From Candidatus Neomarinimicrobiota bacterium (GTDB lineage Bacteria; Fidelibacterota; SORT01), in contig JACZTG010000015.1 in assembly GCA_022573815.1 (NCBI GenBank), forward strand, positions 1 to 53,614: a DNA stretch of 53,614 nt, in the 5' to 3' direction. Shown here piece after piece: positions 34,393-43,631 of this stretch (the first letter of the stretch is position 1; every line of letters starts with the position of its first letter). A program made the position numbers and the translations under genes. Below the pieces are notes generated by a model. That model ran no database searches and was not told the origin of the DNA. It worked only from the letters and a program-made list of their open reading frames with translations.

Positions 34393-34893
34393 CTAAAAGT
34401 AATAAAACCCTACTGTGACGACCATTGCAAGGGCAGTTATTGTTTTCATCGTTTTTCCGCCGACTGCGCCGACGAATGCTCCGATGCCTGCAAGCAACGA
34501 ACGGTCGAATTCGCGGGAAAGGAAATATTCACCAAGAAATGCTCCGATGAACGCGCCGAGAAAGGCTCCTAATAGAGTGCCGATTACCGGAAAAATCATT
34601 GTTCCCCAAATGGCGCCGATCAATCCGCCTGCAATTGCGCCGAATATAGACAACTTTGAACCGCCGAACCGCTTTGCCATATAACCCGATAACGTGGCTT
34701 CAAGGATTTCCATCAGGACTGCGAGAACGAATAGAAAAACTATCAACGCCGAATTAAAGCCCTCGAAATCGGTCAGAACATCAAAAATCAAGACAGATAC
34801 CGCAATAATGAATGTGCCGGGTAACCCGAGAGGAGTAACCGCCACACCCGCAATCAACACGATCCAGAACAGAATCCCAAATAAAATGTTCAA
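34393..34893 (-). CDS. DUF456 family integral membrane protein
   Basis: The protein has about 166 residues, nearly all hydrophobic, with the DUF456 pattern LIAGVAVTPLGLPGTFIIA. Glycine-zipper-like helices follow (GAIAGGLIGAIWGTMIFPVIG, GTLLGAFLGAFIGAFLGEY). I prefer the TTG at 34893 because AGGT lies about 7 bases ahead and the protein then begins directly with its first helix. A TTG at 34920 would add nine residues. It opens the six-gene operon and is three bases from DUF4159. Function unknown. Confidence 0.82.
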   Translation of the reverse strand: MNILFGILFWIVLIAGVAVTPLGLPGTFIIAVSVLIFDVLTDFEGFNSALIVFLFVLAVLMEILEATLSGYMAKRFGGSKLSIFGAIAGGLIGAIWGTMIFPVIGTLLGAFLGAFIGAFLGEYFLSREFDRSLLAGIGAFVGAVGGKTMKTITALAMVVTVGFYYF

Positions 34894-35045
34894 TAGTGAA
34901 CCTAATATTATTCTACACAATTGTCAGTTCAAGTTATCCGATTGGGCAGATTAAATCAAGACCGGCAGGATAAAAGTTGTATATTTTATGTTAAATGCTG
35001 ATATTACTAAGGATAGGTCGAATAATTAGGGTCAAAGAACAAACA

Positions 35046-36734
35046 GTGAATCAACGTATTTCCTATATTTTACTCGCTTTAGTTGCTTTTACATTAATTT
35101 CGTATTCGTCGGCGAAAGCTCAATTTTTCGGGTTTAAGCGGCACACCTACCAAACACCGTTCACTCTGACGGTGTTTGACTTGAAAGTGGGAGTGGAGAA
35201 TTTCAACTATTCCAACCCGGTTGGAGTAAGCGGTTCCAGATTGGCTTCTGTATATACGCTCGATTTCGCGAAATTTAATTTTATGAGATATATCTGGAAG
35301 CAGAGTATGGTTGATATGCTCACCGGGTTTTCCATCAGCTACATAACGTCATTAGGCTTTAGTGATCTTTCATCTGCGTTTCCTCAACCGACTGTTGATT
35401 TCAAGGGAACAGCTGCGCTCTCTCCGAGAGTGGTGGAATTCAACATTAACGAGACATTTAATTATACATTGGGCACCCGGATGATTCTTTACGGTCAGAT
35501 TTCTTACGGGTTCGCCAACGCTGATATGTATCGCAGTAGAGAAGGTTCTTCGTATTTGAAAGGCTCCGCCAATCCGCTTGGTATCGGATTCGGGGCGCAG
35601 CTGTTGCTCAGAAGCCATGAATCGTCCCGGGTAGGCTTGGGATTTGAATTCAAATTCACTGATTTAAGGGTAAAAGACCTTGAAGACCCGGAAGGTATTG
35701 CTCGATTCACCGAGTTAGATCTTTCACATTATGGCGTTGCTGTTACACTTGCAATGATATTCGGAGGTAGAAAGTCAGTTGGGGATGATGCTGAAAAGCT
35801 ATATAAAAGCGGAAGGTTTATAGATTCGAGGAGTAAATATACCGAATTTTTGAGGCTCCACCCAAGTCATCCGAGAGCAGAACGGGCTCGGCGACAGATT
35901 ACCGAAGCGGACAAGCACATTCCATCCGAGCTTTACGATAAAGCGACTGATTCACAAAGAGATAAAAATTTCGATGGAGCGCTCCGGTTATACGACAGAA
36001 TAGATGTGCTGAATCAAAGAGATTTTGATTTAGCCCGAAAGGTATCTACACGAAAGAAAGAAATTGCGCAAAATTATTTTGAAATGGGATTAAAGGCGCA
36101 TGCCGAATGGGATTTCAGTAATTCGGAGAGATGGTTCCTTAGAGCGGAGTTTATAGACAGTAGTCTGTCCGACGCGGCAGGAATCGCTATATCTGAAATG
36201 CTGCTGACTAAGTCCAAACTCTTAATTGAAGAGGAAAAAGTACGGGTTGCGGAGGCGATACTGATCAGGGTTATAGAGATGAATCCGGCTCTGAGCCGGG
36301 AAGTCGAGATAGCCTACAGCAAGATAGCGAGGATAGCATTTCTGGAAGGAGTAGAGGCGCTCAATAGAAACTCCTACATTTACGCCAAAGAATCGTTCGA
36401 GCGAGCGGGAAAATATAACCGTGAAATGCGAAAAAAAGCGGACCTCCAAATCGCTTTCGTGGAAGAAGCAATCGCCAAGGAGAAAATCAGCGCGGGAAAA
36501 ATACGGCATGCTGAAATAATGGCTCAAAATAAAAGACATCTTACCGACAGGCTAATTGCCGGCGTAGATAAAGAGAGAGTATTACGGCTGTGGGGAATGC
36601 CTTCATACAAATACTATGTAACCGACGGGCCAACGAATTATGAGCTATGGGTATATCAGTCCGCCAGAAATCAATACTACTATATTTACTTTGCAGAGAA
36701 CAGGCTGCACAGCTGGGAGATAGCGGAGTTTTAA
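35046..36734 (+). CDS. Secreted three-part protein: beta-barrel-like region, TPR repeats, BamE/SmpA-like C-terminus
   Basis: The protein has 562 residues from the GTG at 35046, which gives a textbook signal peptide (ISYILLALVAFTLISYSSAKA). An ATG at 34995 would add a 17-residue charged lead. Residues 25-245 are beta-strand-rich with aromatic periodicity (PFTLTVFDLKVGVENFNY, YGQISYGFANADMY, VALGFEF-like strands). Residues 250-500 contain TPRs (SGRFIDSRSKYTEFLRLHPSH, NFDGALRLYDRI). The last 60 residues (RVLRLWGMPSYKYYVTDG, YELWVY, YIYFAENRLHSWEI) have the look of a BamE/SmpA fold. An outer-membrane assembly or biogenesis role is conceivable but unproven. Confidence 0.75.
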   Translation: MNQRISYILLALVAFTLISYSSAKAQFFGFKRHTYQTPFTLTVFDLKVGVENFNYSNPVGVSGSRLASVYTLDFAKFNFMRYIWKQSMVDMLTGFSISYITSLGFSDLSSAFPQPTVDFKGTAALSPRVVEFNINETFNYTLGTRMILYGQISYGFANADMYRSREGSSYLKGSANPLGIGFGAQLLLRSHESSRVGLGFEFKFTDLRVKDLEDPEGIARFTELDLSHYGVAVTLAMIFGGRKSVGDDAEKLYKSGRFIDSRSKYTEFLRLHPSHPRAERARRQITEADKHIPSELYDKATDSQRDKNFDGALRLYDRIDVLNQRDFDLARKVSTRKKEIAQNYFEMGLKAHAEWDFSNSERWFLRAEFIDSSLSDAAGIAISEMLLTKSKLLIEEEKVRVAEAILIRVIEMNPALSREVEIAYSKIARIAFLEGVEALNRNSYIYAKESFERAGKYNREMRKKADLQIAFVEEAIAKEKISAGKIRHAEIMAQNKRHLTDRLIAGVDKERVLRLWGMPSYKYYVTDGPTNYELWVYQSARNQYYYIYFAENRLHSWEIAEF

Positions 36735-36738
36735 CTAT

Positions 36739-37797
36739 TCAGACTATTCGGTAACTCTTGAGACTCTTTACCAATTCCTCTATAACTACCTTGAAGATGC
36801 TCGTGAGTGGAATAGCAAAAATCAATCCGGTTACGCCGAGTAAACTGCCTCCGATGAGGACAGCTATCATTACTACAAGCGGATGAAGGTTGACGGCATT
36901 GGAAACAACGATCGGTGTAATGAATATATTATCGATCAGCTGAACAACAGCAAATAAAAGAGCTATCCAGAGGATGATTGCTAAACCGGCAGGGTGGCTT
37001 GTCATCAGGGCGACTATAATTGCCACAGTGGCTCCAATGATCGGCCCCATATAAGGTATCATATTGGTAAGCCCTGCAATAATTCCTACTATATAGAAAT
37101 AGGGAATCCCGAGGATAGCTAATCCGATTGAACTAAGAATGGCCACTATAAGTCCGTCGAGAAGGACGCCCCTGATATAGCTTCCAAGCTGGTTTTCAAT
37201 CCTGTAAACCATAACGAGAGACATCTCGAAGAACCTGTTAGGTACCATCCCGATGAGATTCTTTTTTATAATCCGTTGGTCTTTTAGAAAGAAGAACGTC
37301 ATGAACAGGACTATCAGCGTCGATGTAAAAACAGAAACAAGACTGAACACAATTCCGATTCCTTTTTGCAGCGATGTGGAGAGATAGCTCCCGAGTTTGC
37401 TCGTAATCATTTTTGCGTCCAGCATGGGAAAGCGGGATTCTATAAATTCACTCATGTTCTGAAAAACTTTATCAGGTCCCTGTGTCGCAATGGTAGCGCT
37501 TAGCGACTCCGCCTCCGCTCTGATTGGAGGTATGATCAAATTAAATACAAGTCCTACCACGAGGAATCCTATTAGAAAAACTATGATTATAGATAATGCT
37601 CGGGGTATTCCTTTGCTCTCGAAGTTATTGACAAGAGGTACGAGAAGCGAATAAAGCAGGAGAGAAATCAAGAAAAGAATTATAATATCTTCCAAACGGG
37701 GAAGGAAATAAAATAAGGCGGCAATGCTGCCTAAAGTGACAATCAATCGGGTAGTGTATTTTAAAGCTGATTGCTGTTCCGCTACTTGTGGTATCAT
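36739..37797 (-). CDS. AI-2E family transporter (YdiK/PerM type permease)
   Basis: The protein has 352 residues with seven to eight membrane spans. The family core includes IPRALSIIIVFLIGFL, FFFLKDQRIIKKNL, GSYIRGVLLDGLIVAILSSIGL, GLTNMIPYMGPIIGA and NAVNLHPLVVMIAVLIGGSL. Members export small molecules or ions (autoinducer-2, Na/H antiport); the substrate cannot be told here. The ATG overlaps the stop of the upstream cyclic-nucleotide-binding gene (ATGA), so the two are co-translated. It converges on the preceding plus-strand gene with a 4-base gap. Confidence 0.9.
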   Translation of the reverse strand: MIPQVAEQQSALKYTTRLIVTLGSIAALFYFLPRLEDIIILFLISLLLYSLLVPLVNNFESKGIPRALSIIIVFLIGFLVVGLVFNLIIPPIRAEAESLSATIATQGPDKVFQNMSEFIESRFPMLDAKMITSKLGSYLSTSLQKGIGIVFSLVSVFTSTLIVLFMTFFFLKDQRIIKKNLIGMVPNRFFEMSLVMVYRIENQLGSYIRGVLLDGLIVAILSSIGLAILGIPYFYIVGIIAGLTNMIPYMGPIIGATVAIIVALMTSHPAGLAIILWIALLFAVVQLIDNIFITPIVVSNAVNLHPLVVMIAVLIGGSLLGVTGLIFAIPLTSIFKVVIEELVKSLKSYRIV

Positions 37798-38333
37798 TTA
37801 CTTGAATCGCTGTTATTTTCCAATGAGGCTACTATCTCACGAAGTTGCTGAGCATTGGCGTTCGAATGCCTGAGACGTTCACTGACAACCCTGGCAAGAT
37901 TAACAATTATTTTGATAGCAAGCTTCGGTCGGCGTTCCACAAGTTCATAAAGGTCTGTTCGATAAAAACCGAGGATGCTTGATTCCTCTAAGCTGATTGC
38001 TGTCGCTGTGCGCGGCGATTCGTCCAGAAGCGCTATTTCCCCGAAAAAATCACCGTCCTCAAGAGTTGCGAGCGTTTCCTCGGTAGCGCCGCCATGATTT
38101 TTTATGATAGAAACCGAACCGTCCATAATGATATACATACCGCCGCCGGGGTCCTTTTCCCGGAAAATATCTTCGTTTAAGCTGTACTGACGCTTATGAA
38201 TAAGCTTTTCAACCGCCGCAATTTCTTTTTTGGAAAGTGATTCAAAAATGGGAACTTTTCGAATCGCACTGGCTGCCTCGGATTCGCCTTTTCCGAGATT
38301 AAAAATGTTACTCCAAACCGAATCATTATTCAT
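37794..38333 (-). CDS. Cyclic-nucleotide-binding (Crp-like) domain protein without DNA-binding domain
   Basis: The protein has 179 residues. Residues 25-145 are one cNMP-binding domain: VPIFESLSKKEIAAV, GGGMYIIMDGSVSII and the phosphate-binding cassette GDFFGEIALLDESPRTATA, with the Arg that contacts the cyclic phosphate. A helical tail follows with no HTH, so it is not a classical Crp regulator. I chose ATG 38333: GGAGG lies 10 bases ahead, and a TTGACA/TATTAT promoter lies inside the longer frame that would begin at 38417. Coupling to an AI-2E permease gene suggests that it gates or regulates that permease (inference). Confidence 0.85.
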   Translation of the reverse strand: MNNDSVWSNIFNLGKGESEAASAIRKVPIFESLSKKEIAAVEKLIHKRQYSLNEDIFREKDPGGGMYIIMDGSVSIIKNHGGATEETLATLEDGDFFGEIALLDESPRTATAISLEESSILGFYRTDLYELVERRPKLAIKIIVNLARVVSERLRHSNANAQQLREIVASLENNSDSSK

Positions 38334-38363
38334 TCTGTTTAAACCTCCAATAATGAAGATATT

Positions 38364-38392
38364 ATAATAGTTAGCGGGGATTTTTATGTCAA
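38364..38392 (-). promoter_or_regulatory. Sigma-70-type promoter of the cNMP-binding/AI-2E operon
   Basis: On the minus strand TTGACA (38387-38392) and TATTAT (38364-38369) are exactly 17 bp apart, giving a leader of about 25 bases with GGAGG in it. It fixes the downstream start at 38333. Confidence 0.8.
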
Positions 38393-38465
38393 GCGAAATA
38401 GGAATGACACGAATCATCTTTAATTCAATTGAATATCATCGATTGTTAAATTAACTTTAATTTCA

Positions 38466-39698
38466 ATGATCTCAGTGATGAAAAGAATGTTAAAAGTTTA
38501 CTCTGTCTTAATTATAGCATACGCTTTATTAATCGCGGATCCATTGTATTCCCAATCATCCAATAATATTGAAGATAAGATCTATGACAGGGGAGAGGAA
38601 TTGGAAGATCTGAGAACTACGATAAATGACCTGAAACAAGAGCTGAGACAAAAAAAATCCACCGAAATAAACGTGTTGCATCAACTTGGTAATCTCGGGA
38701 AGAAGCTCGATTACACTAATCGTCTGATAGCAAGACTTGGGCAGGAGATCCAAATCAGAAACAGAGGTGTGACCGAATCGAGAATGGCGGTGAATGCATC
38801 AAAAAATCACATTGTTAAACTGAAAAAAAGATTCGCCAAGCGTGCCGTGAAAATGTATAAGACAGGAACTTACAGCGACTTTGAATTGTTATTGACATCA
38901 GCCAGTGTCAGCCAGTTTTTCTATCGGCTGAAATATATGAAAATCATCAACGACTATGACAGGAAATTGTATTCTTCAATCGGTGCGGCTATTAAAAATT
39001 TAAATGAAAAAGAGAATTTTTTATTAAGGGAGATTAGCGAACGAGAAAAAATTATTGACGAAAATGAGAATGAAAAGCGAAATCTGTCCAAAAACAGAAA
39101 AGACAGGCGGAAGTTGCTGAAAAGAGTTCGGAAAGATAAGGGAGCGTTGACGCAACTTGTACGGGAAAAGGAAATTGCCGCGAAACAGGTGGAAGCAATT
39201 ATTACCGCTTTGGAAGATGAACGAAAGCGGTTAATAGAGCTTGCCCGGTTACGTAAAGTACCTATCGAAGAGCTCACATTTGATGCGGAATTCGCGAGTC
39301 ACAAGGGGAAATTAATCTGGCCGATAGTCGGAAGAGTAATCGCAAAATTCGGCAGAAGAAGACATCCGCAGCTGAAGACTATTACCCAGAATTCAGGAAT
39401 AGACATAGCGGGAAAAGACGGTGCGGAGGTTGTATCGGTTCTCAGAGGAAGAATTACGAGTATTACATGGATTAGGGGTTTCGGAAATACGCTTATCATT
39501 GACCACGGAGCCGGCTATTATTCAGTTTACACTCATCTCGGAGAGATTTATGTTATTCCGAACGAAATAGTGGCAGCCGGTCAAAAAATCGCCACGCTGA
39601 GTGATTCCGGTTTAGAAGACGTTGTAATTCTGCATTTTGAAATCTGGCATAACCGCGAAAAGCAGAATCCTGCGTTATGGCTAAGGAAACCGCTATAA
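38466..39698 (+). CDS. EnvC-like murein hydrolase activator (degenerate LytM/M23 domain)
   Basis: The protein has 410 residues with a signal peptide (VYSVLIIAYALLIADPLYSQ). A long coiled coil (about 30-260) precedes a C-terminal LytM domain (about 285-405). Two of the four M23 zinc-site positions are changed. The HxxxD motif reads NSGID (Asn309, Asp313 kept), and the HxH motif reads ILH (Ile388, His390 kept). The YTHL histidine remains. The same kind of loss marks E. coli EnvC, which activates cell-wall amidases at the septum rather than cutting murein itself. An activator role is therefore likely. Its 3' end overlaps holB by 22 bases. ATG 38466 is taken; ATG 38478 is possible. Confidence 0.88.
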   Translation: MISVMKRMLKVYSVLIIAYALLIADPLYSQSSNNIEDKIYDRGEELEDLRTTINDLKQELRQKKSTEINVLHQLGNLGKKLDYTNRLIARLGQEIQIRNRGVTESRMAVNASKNHIVKLKKRFAKRAVKMYKTGTYSDFELLLTSASVSQFFYRLKYMKIINDYDRKLYSSIGAAIKNLNEKENFLLREISEREKIIDENENEKRNLSKNRKDRRKLLKRVRKDKGALTQLVREKEIAAKQVEAIITALEDERKRLIELARLRKVPIEELTFDAEFASHKGKLIWPIVGRVIAKFGRRRHPQLKTITQNSGIDIAGKDGAEVVSVLRGRITSITWIRGFGNTLIIDHGAGYYSVYTHLGEIYVIPNEIVAAGQKIATLSDSGLEDVVILHFEIWHNREKQNPALWLRKPL

Positions 39699-40789
39699 TT
39701 TTGGATATTAACGCTCACATTTCCCGGAATAAGTCTTTAAAACTTCTCGCTCAAGCATTGCGAAAAGACCGGTTGGCGCATGCCATATTACTTTCAGGAG
39801 TTCCGGGCTCGGGTAAAGAAGCCGTCGCTTTGGAAATGGCGAAGATTTTGAATTGTACCGAAGAAGAATATACGGCATGCGGAAAATGTTCTGCTTGCAG
39901 GCGAATAGCTTCGTTTGAACATCCCAACTTCCAATTTATATATCCGCTGCCCGGCGGGTCAAAAGACAAAGATAATCCTGCGGCAAGCCTGAAGGACGAA
40001 ATCCTTGAAATTATTCAATCGGAATTAAGTAAAAAGGCATCAAATCCATATTACAGAATTGAAATTCCCGGCGCAAATTTCGTGCGGATTGATAGCATAC
40101 GTTACTTAAAGAATAACAGTTATTTAAAAAGCGCCGAACAGGGTAAGCGGGTTATATTGGTTTCACGGGCGGAGAAAATGAATGACGAAGCAGCTAACGC
40201 TTTCCTGAAGTTATTAGAAGAACCGCCTGACGATACTTATATTTTTCTCACATCGTCTAAGCCGGACCTGATGGTATCCACCATTCGTTCGCGATGTCAG
40301 GAGGTTAAGCTTAAAAGATTGGCAAAAAGCGAAGTAGAAGAAATTCTGGTCTCCGACACACTGTCCCGCGAAGAGGCGGCAGCTTATGCGAAATCCGTAA
40401 ATTGGGATATCGGGAGTGCGCTTAGACTTATTGACGAAGGTGAGTTTGAGAATCGTATGTCGCTGGCAAATGAGATTGTTACCGTGATAACATCGGGAAA
40501 AGCGCTTGATATTTCCGGAATGAACAGGAAAATGGCCATTGTGGCTAAAGAGGGAAAAGAAAAAATAGCAGCTGTTTTTCATCTTGCGCTTAGCTGCCTA
40601 TTAGAAAAGAAAATCAATGATATTCAACGGATTACGGAGCTGAAAGTCGCTGAATGCTTTGATAAAGCAATTGATTTGGTCGGTCGAAATATTTATATTC
40701 CGATGATTTTTTCCTCGTTGGTGTTCGAAACGCGGAATATATTAAAGGGTAAAAAAATCGGGGGCGAGGGATATAAAGTAGTTGGATAA
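39677..40789 (+). CDS. holB: DNA polymerase III clamp-loader delta-prime subunit
   Basis: The protein has 370 residues. The AAA+ core has [11 protein letters not shown] (41-51), and a zinc module has Cys60, Cys68, Cys71 and Cys74 (CGKCSACRR). The sensor region is [20 protein letters not shown], followed by STIRSRCQ. The residue after the P-loop lysine is Glu instead of Thr/Ser, in keeping with the non-hydrolysing role of delta-prime in the loader. It is followed by ricT with an 8-base overlap, an order also seen in Firmicutes (holB-yaaT). Confidence 0.9.
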   Translation: MAKETAIILDINAHISRNKSLKLLAQALRKDRLAHAILLSGVPGSGKEAVALEMAKILNCTEEEYTACGKCSACRRIASFEHPNFQFIYPLPGGSKDKDNPAASLKDEILEIIQSELSKKASNPYYRIEIPGANFVRIDSIRYLKNNSYLKSAEQGKRVILVSRAEKMNDEAANAFLKLLEEPPDDTYIFLTSSKPDLMVSTIRSRCQEVKLKRLAKSEVEEILVSDTLSREEAAAYAKSVNWDIGSALRLIDEGEFENRMSLANEIVTVITSGKALDISGMNRKMAIVAKEGKEKIAAVFHLALSCLLEKKINDIQRITELKVAECFDKAIDLVGRNIYIPMIFSSLVFETRNILKGKKIGGEGYKVVG

Positions 40790-41597
40790 TGTTGTAATAC
40801 TAAAATTTAAAGGCTCTCGAAGAGAATTCTATCAAAATTATCTTGATCTGCCATTCGGTATCGGGGATTATGCCGTCGTTGAAACGGCTAACGGTGAAAA
40901 TATGGGACTGATTACTCAGAGAAATCTGACCGTGGATAGCGAAAGCATAAAAAAAGAGCGAAAAATCCTTAGAAAAGCCAATTCTGCTGATATTCAGGCA
41001 TTATTTGATAATGAAATAAAAGAGAAGGAAGCGTATCAGGTTGGAATAGAAAAAGCTTCCAAGCTCGGACTTGATATGAAGATAACCGATGTGGAAATGC
41101 AAATCGACAGGAAGAAACTCACCTTTTATTTTACCGCCAAAGAGAGAGTTGATTTCAGACAGTTGGTAAAAGAGCTTGCAAGCAAATACAAGACTCGGAT
41201 AGACTTACGGCAGATAGGACCTCGGGATGAAGCGAAACGTCACGACGGCTGTGGAGTGTGCGGCATAAGACTTTGCTGCTCCTCATGGATGTCGGATTTC
41301 GAGCCTATAAATACGCAAATGGCTAAAGAGCAAGCGCTGCCTATAAATCCGTCCCGGCTTGCGGGTGTATGCGGCAGACTGAAATGCTGCTTGAGATTCG
41401 AGCATGATTTTTATAATGACGCCTTAAATTATTTCCCTAAGGTCGGTACAAAGTTGAAGACAAAAGATGGGGTAGCAGAGGTGGCGAAAATTGATATATT
41501 CAGCGAAGTTGTTTACGTGCGATATCCGACTCAGGAATGGGCTGCCCTTAAACTTGCTGAATTCAATACAAAATTCAGCGATTTGAGTGTTAACTGA
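40782..41597 (+). CDS. ricT: PSP1 domain protein RicT/YaaT-like
   Basis: The protein has 271 residues with a TTG start overlapping the end of holB. The PSP1 C-terminal domain contains the cysteine cluster [14 protein letters not shown] (Cys157, 160, 165, 166) and [13 protein letters not shown] (Cys197, 202, 203). In Bacillus, RicT with RicA and RicF forms the iron-sulfur Y-complex that assists RNase Y. No RicA or RicF is visible here, so the role may differ. The run of cysteines strongly suggests a metal or Fe-S site. Confidence 0.88.
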   Translation: MDNVVILKFKGSRREFYQNYLDLPFGIGDYAVVETANGENMGLITQRNLTVDSESIKKERKILRKANSADIQALFDNEIKEKEAYQVGIEKASKLGLDMKITDVEMQIDRKKLTFYFTAKERVDFRQLVKELASKYKTRIDLRQIGPRDEAKRHDGCGVCGIRLCCSSWMSDFEPINTQMAKEQALPINPSRLAGVCGRLKCCLRFEHDFYNDALNYFPKVGTKLKTKDGVAEVAKIDIFSEVVYVRYPTQEWAALKLAEFNTKFSDLSVN

Positions 41598-41601
41598 ACT
41601 G

Positions 41602-43614
41602 ATGGGGGAATTCAAAAGAACTTTAGTCACAGCTGCTCTTCCATACGCCAACGGACCGCTTCACATCGGGCAAATAGCAGGAGCCTATCTCCCTGCGGAT
41701 ATCTTTGTCAGATACAGCCGATTAGTCGGGACAGACATAATATTCATGTGCGGTACTGATGAATACGGTGTGCCTATAACCATTACAGCGGAAAAAACAG
41801 GAAAGACCCCTCAGGAAGTTGTGGATTATTATTATGCGGTCATAAAAGATAGTTTTGAAAAATTCGGTATCAGTTTCGATAATTTTTCCCGCACATCGGC
41901 TCCGATACATACGGAAACAGCGCAGGATTTTTTCCTGAAGATTTTAGAGCAGGATTACCTCGTAAAACGCGATTCGGAACAGTGGTTCGACACTGATAAA
42001 AAGATGTTTTTACCTGACCGGTACGTCACGGGGACGTGCCCTCAATGCGGAAATGAAGACGCAAAGGGCGACCAATGCGAAGTATGCGGTAAATGGTATG
42101 AGTCGGTTGATCTTATAAATCCGGTGAGCCAGCTAAGCGGCGAGACACCGGTGTTGAAAAAAACCACCCACTGGTATATGCGATTTGATAAATTTCAGGA
42201 TAAACTTTCCGAATTTCTTGATTCCCGAAGTCATTGGAAAGCAAATGTCCTGAATTATTGCAGGGGATGGTTGGAAGAAGGACTTGAAGAACGAGCGGTG
42301 ACCAGAGATTTGGATTGGGGAGTTCCTGTTCCACTTGATGGCGCAAAGGGAAAGAAAATATACGTTTGGTTCGAGGCGGTTTTAGGCTATATCTCGGCGA
42401 CAAAAGAATGGGCTATACAACAGGGAAAACCGGATTTGTGGGAAGAATATTGGAAAAGTAACGATACCCGCCTGATTCACTTTATTGGAAAAGATAATAT
42501 ATATTTTCACGCTCTTATGTTTCCCGCTATGCTTATGGGATATGAGGGATTTGTTCTTCAGGACAACGTTCCCGCTAATGAATTTCTGAACCTCAAGGGA
42601 CGAAAATTATCTACCAGCAAAAATTATGCAGTTTGGCTGCATGAATATCTCGAAAATTTTGAGCCTGACCCACTCCGGTATGTCCTGGCTGCCAACGCGC
42701 CCGAAGGGAAAGATGCCGATTTTTCATGGTCGGATTTTCAATCAAAGAATAATAATGAATTGGCGGATATATTCGGCAATTTTGTTCATCGGACGATAAC
42801 GTTTGCCCATAAATATTTTGATGGTAAAGTGCCTGCCGCATCAGAGCTTACTGAAATTGACAGCAAACTTTTGAAGAGAATAGAAGAGTCGGCGATATTG
42901 GTGGGAGACGCATATAGCCGATTTAAAGTAAAAGAAGCTCTCCGAAAATTGATGGATTTAGCGAAGGAATGTAATAAATATTTTAATGAAAATGAACCAT
43001 GGCTGACGCGCAAAAGCGATATTAAAAAGTGCGCGACTACGATTAATATCTCTCTTCAGGCGGTAAAAACTCTCGCTGTGCTGGCTGCGCCGATTCTTCC
43101 GACTACATCCGATAAAATACGGCAAATGCTGAAGATTCCGGAAGAATTCAAATGGAGTGATGCCGGTGTAGCTGATTTGAAGGAAGGGGATGAACTTGGA
43201 GAAGCTGTTGTTCTGTTCACAAAATTCGATGATGAAATAATTGAAGCAGAGGAGTTGAAATTGAGCGGTAAAGACGTTCCTGAAGAACAAAATAAAATTA
43301 GTATTGAAACACTGAAGAGTTTAGGATTGAAGATTGCCACAATCATTGAAGCAGAAAAAATACCCGATACGGACAGGCTTCTGAAGCTGAAAATATCCTT
43401 AGGCGAAGAAGAGAGGCAGATAGTGGCCGGTATTGGTGAACAATACGGCACGGAAGATCTGATCGGAAAGAAAATCGTGGTGGTTTCTAACCTTAAAGCG
43501 ACAAAAATTAAAGGTGTCGAATCCGACGGAATGCTGCTTGCTGCCGAATCAGAGTCGGGCCTCGTTCTGCTAACTGTCAAAGATGAGGTCCCGAACGGCT
43601 CACCGATAAACTAA
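41602..43614 (+). CDS. metG: Methionyl-tRNA synthetase
   Basis: The protein has about 670 residues and is a class I enzyme. HIGQ lies at 21-24 (the HIGH motif, after ALPYANGPL), KLSTSKN near 335 (the KMSKS equivalent), and there is a zinc knuckle TCPQCGNEDAKGDQCEVCG near 140-165. The C-terminal Trbp111/EMAP-like tRNA-binding domain (about 570-670) contains IVAGIGEQYG and GVESDGMLLAAES. ATG 41602 gives the usual N-terminus and follows the ricT stop by four bases; a GTG at 41587 is possible. It is an essential housekeeping gene. Confidence 0.96.
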   Translation: MGEFKRTLVTAALPYANGPLHIGQIAGAYLPADIFVRYSRLVGTDIIFMCGTDEYGVPITITAEKTGKTPQEVVDYYYAVIKDSFEKFGISFDNFSRTSAPIHTETAQDFFLKILEQDYLVKRDSEQWFDTDKKMFLPDRYVTGTCPQCGNEDAKGDQCEVCGKWYESVDLINPVSQLSGETPVLKKTTHWYMRFDKFQDKLSEFLDSRSHWKANVLNYCRGWLEEGLEERAVTRDLDWGVPVPLDGAKGKKIYVWFEAVLGYISATKEWAIQQGKPDLWEEYWKSNDTRLIHFIGKDNIYFHALMFPAMLMGYEGFVLQDNVPANEFLNLKGRKLSTSKNYAVWLHEYLENFEPDPLRYVLAANAPEGKDADFSWSDFQSKNNNELADIFGNFVHRTITFAHKYFDGKVPAASELTEIDSKLLKRIEESAILVGDAYSRFKVKEALRKLMDLAKECNKYFNENEPWLTRKSDIKKCATTINISLQAVKTLAVLAAPILPTTSDKIRQMLKIPEEFKWSDAGVADLKEGDELGEAVVLFTKFDDEIIEAEELKLSGKDVPEEQNKISIETLKSLGLKIATIIEAEKIPDTDRLLKLKISLGEEERQIVAGIGEQYGTEDLIGKKIVVVSNLKATKIKGVESDGMLLAAESESGLVLLTVKDEVPNGSPIN

Positions 43615-43631
43615 CTCCGAGAACGGCTCTA

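Noticed and set aside
38334-38417. Longer reading of the cNMP-binding gene starting at 38417
   Set aside because: The extension contains the TTGACA/TATTAT promoter and lies ahead of GGAGG; ATG 38333 is the natural start.
43056-43580. 174-codon minus-strand frame opposite the metG C-terminus
   Set aside because: Ser/Phe-rich product mirroring the tRNA-binding domain; no start signal.
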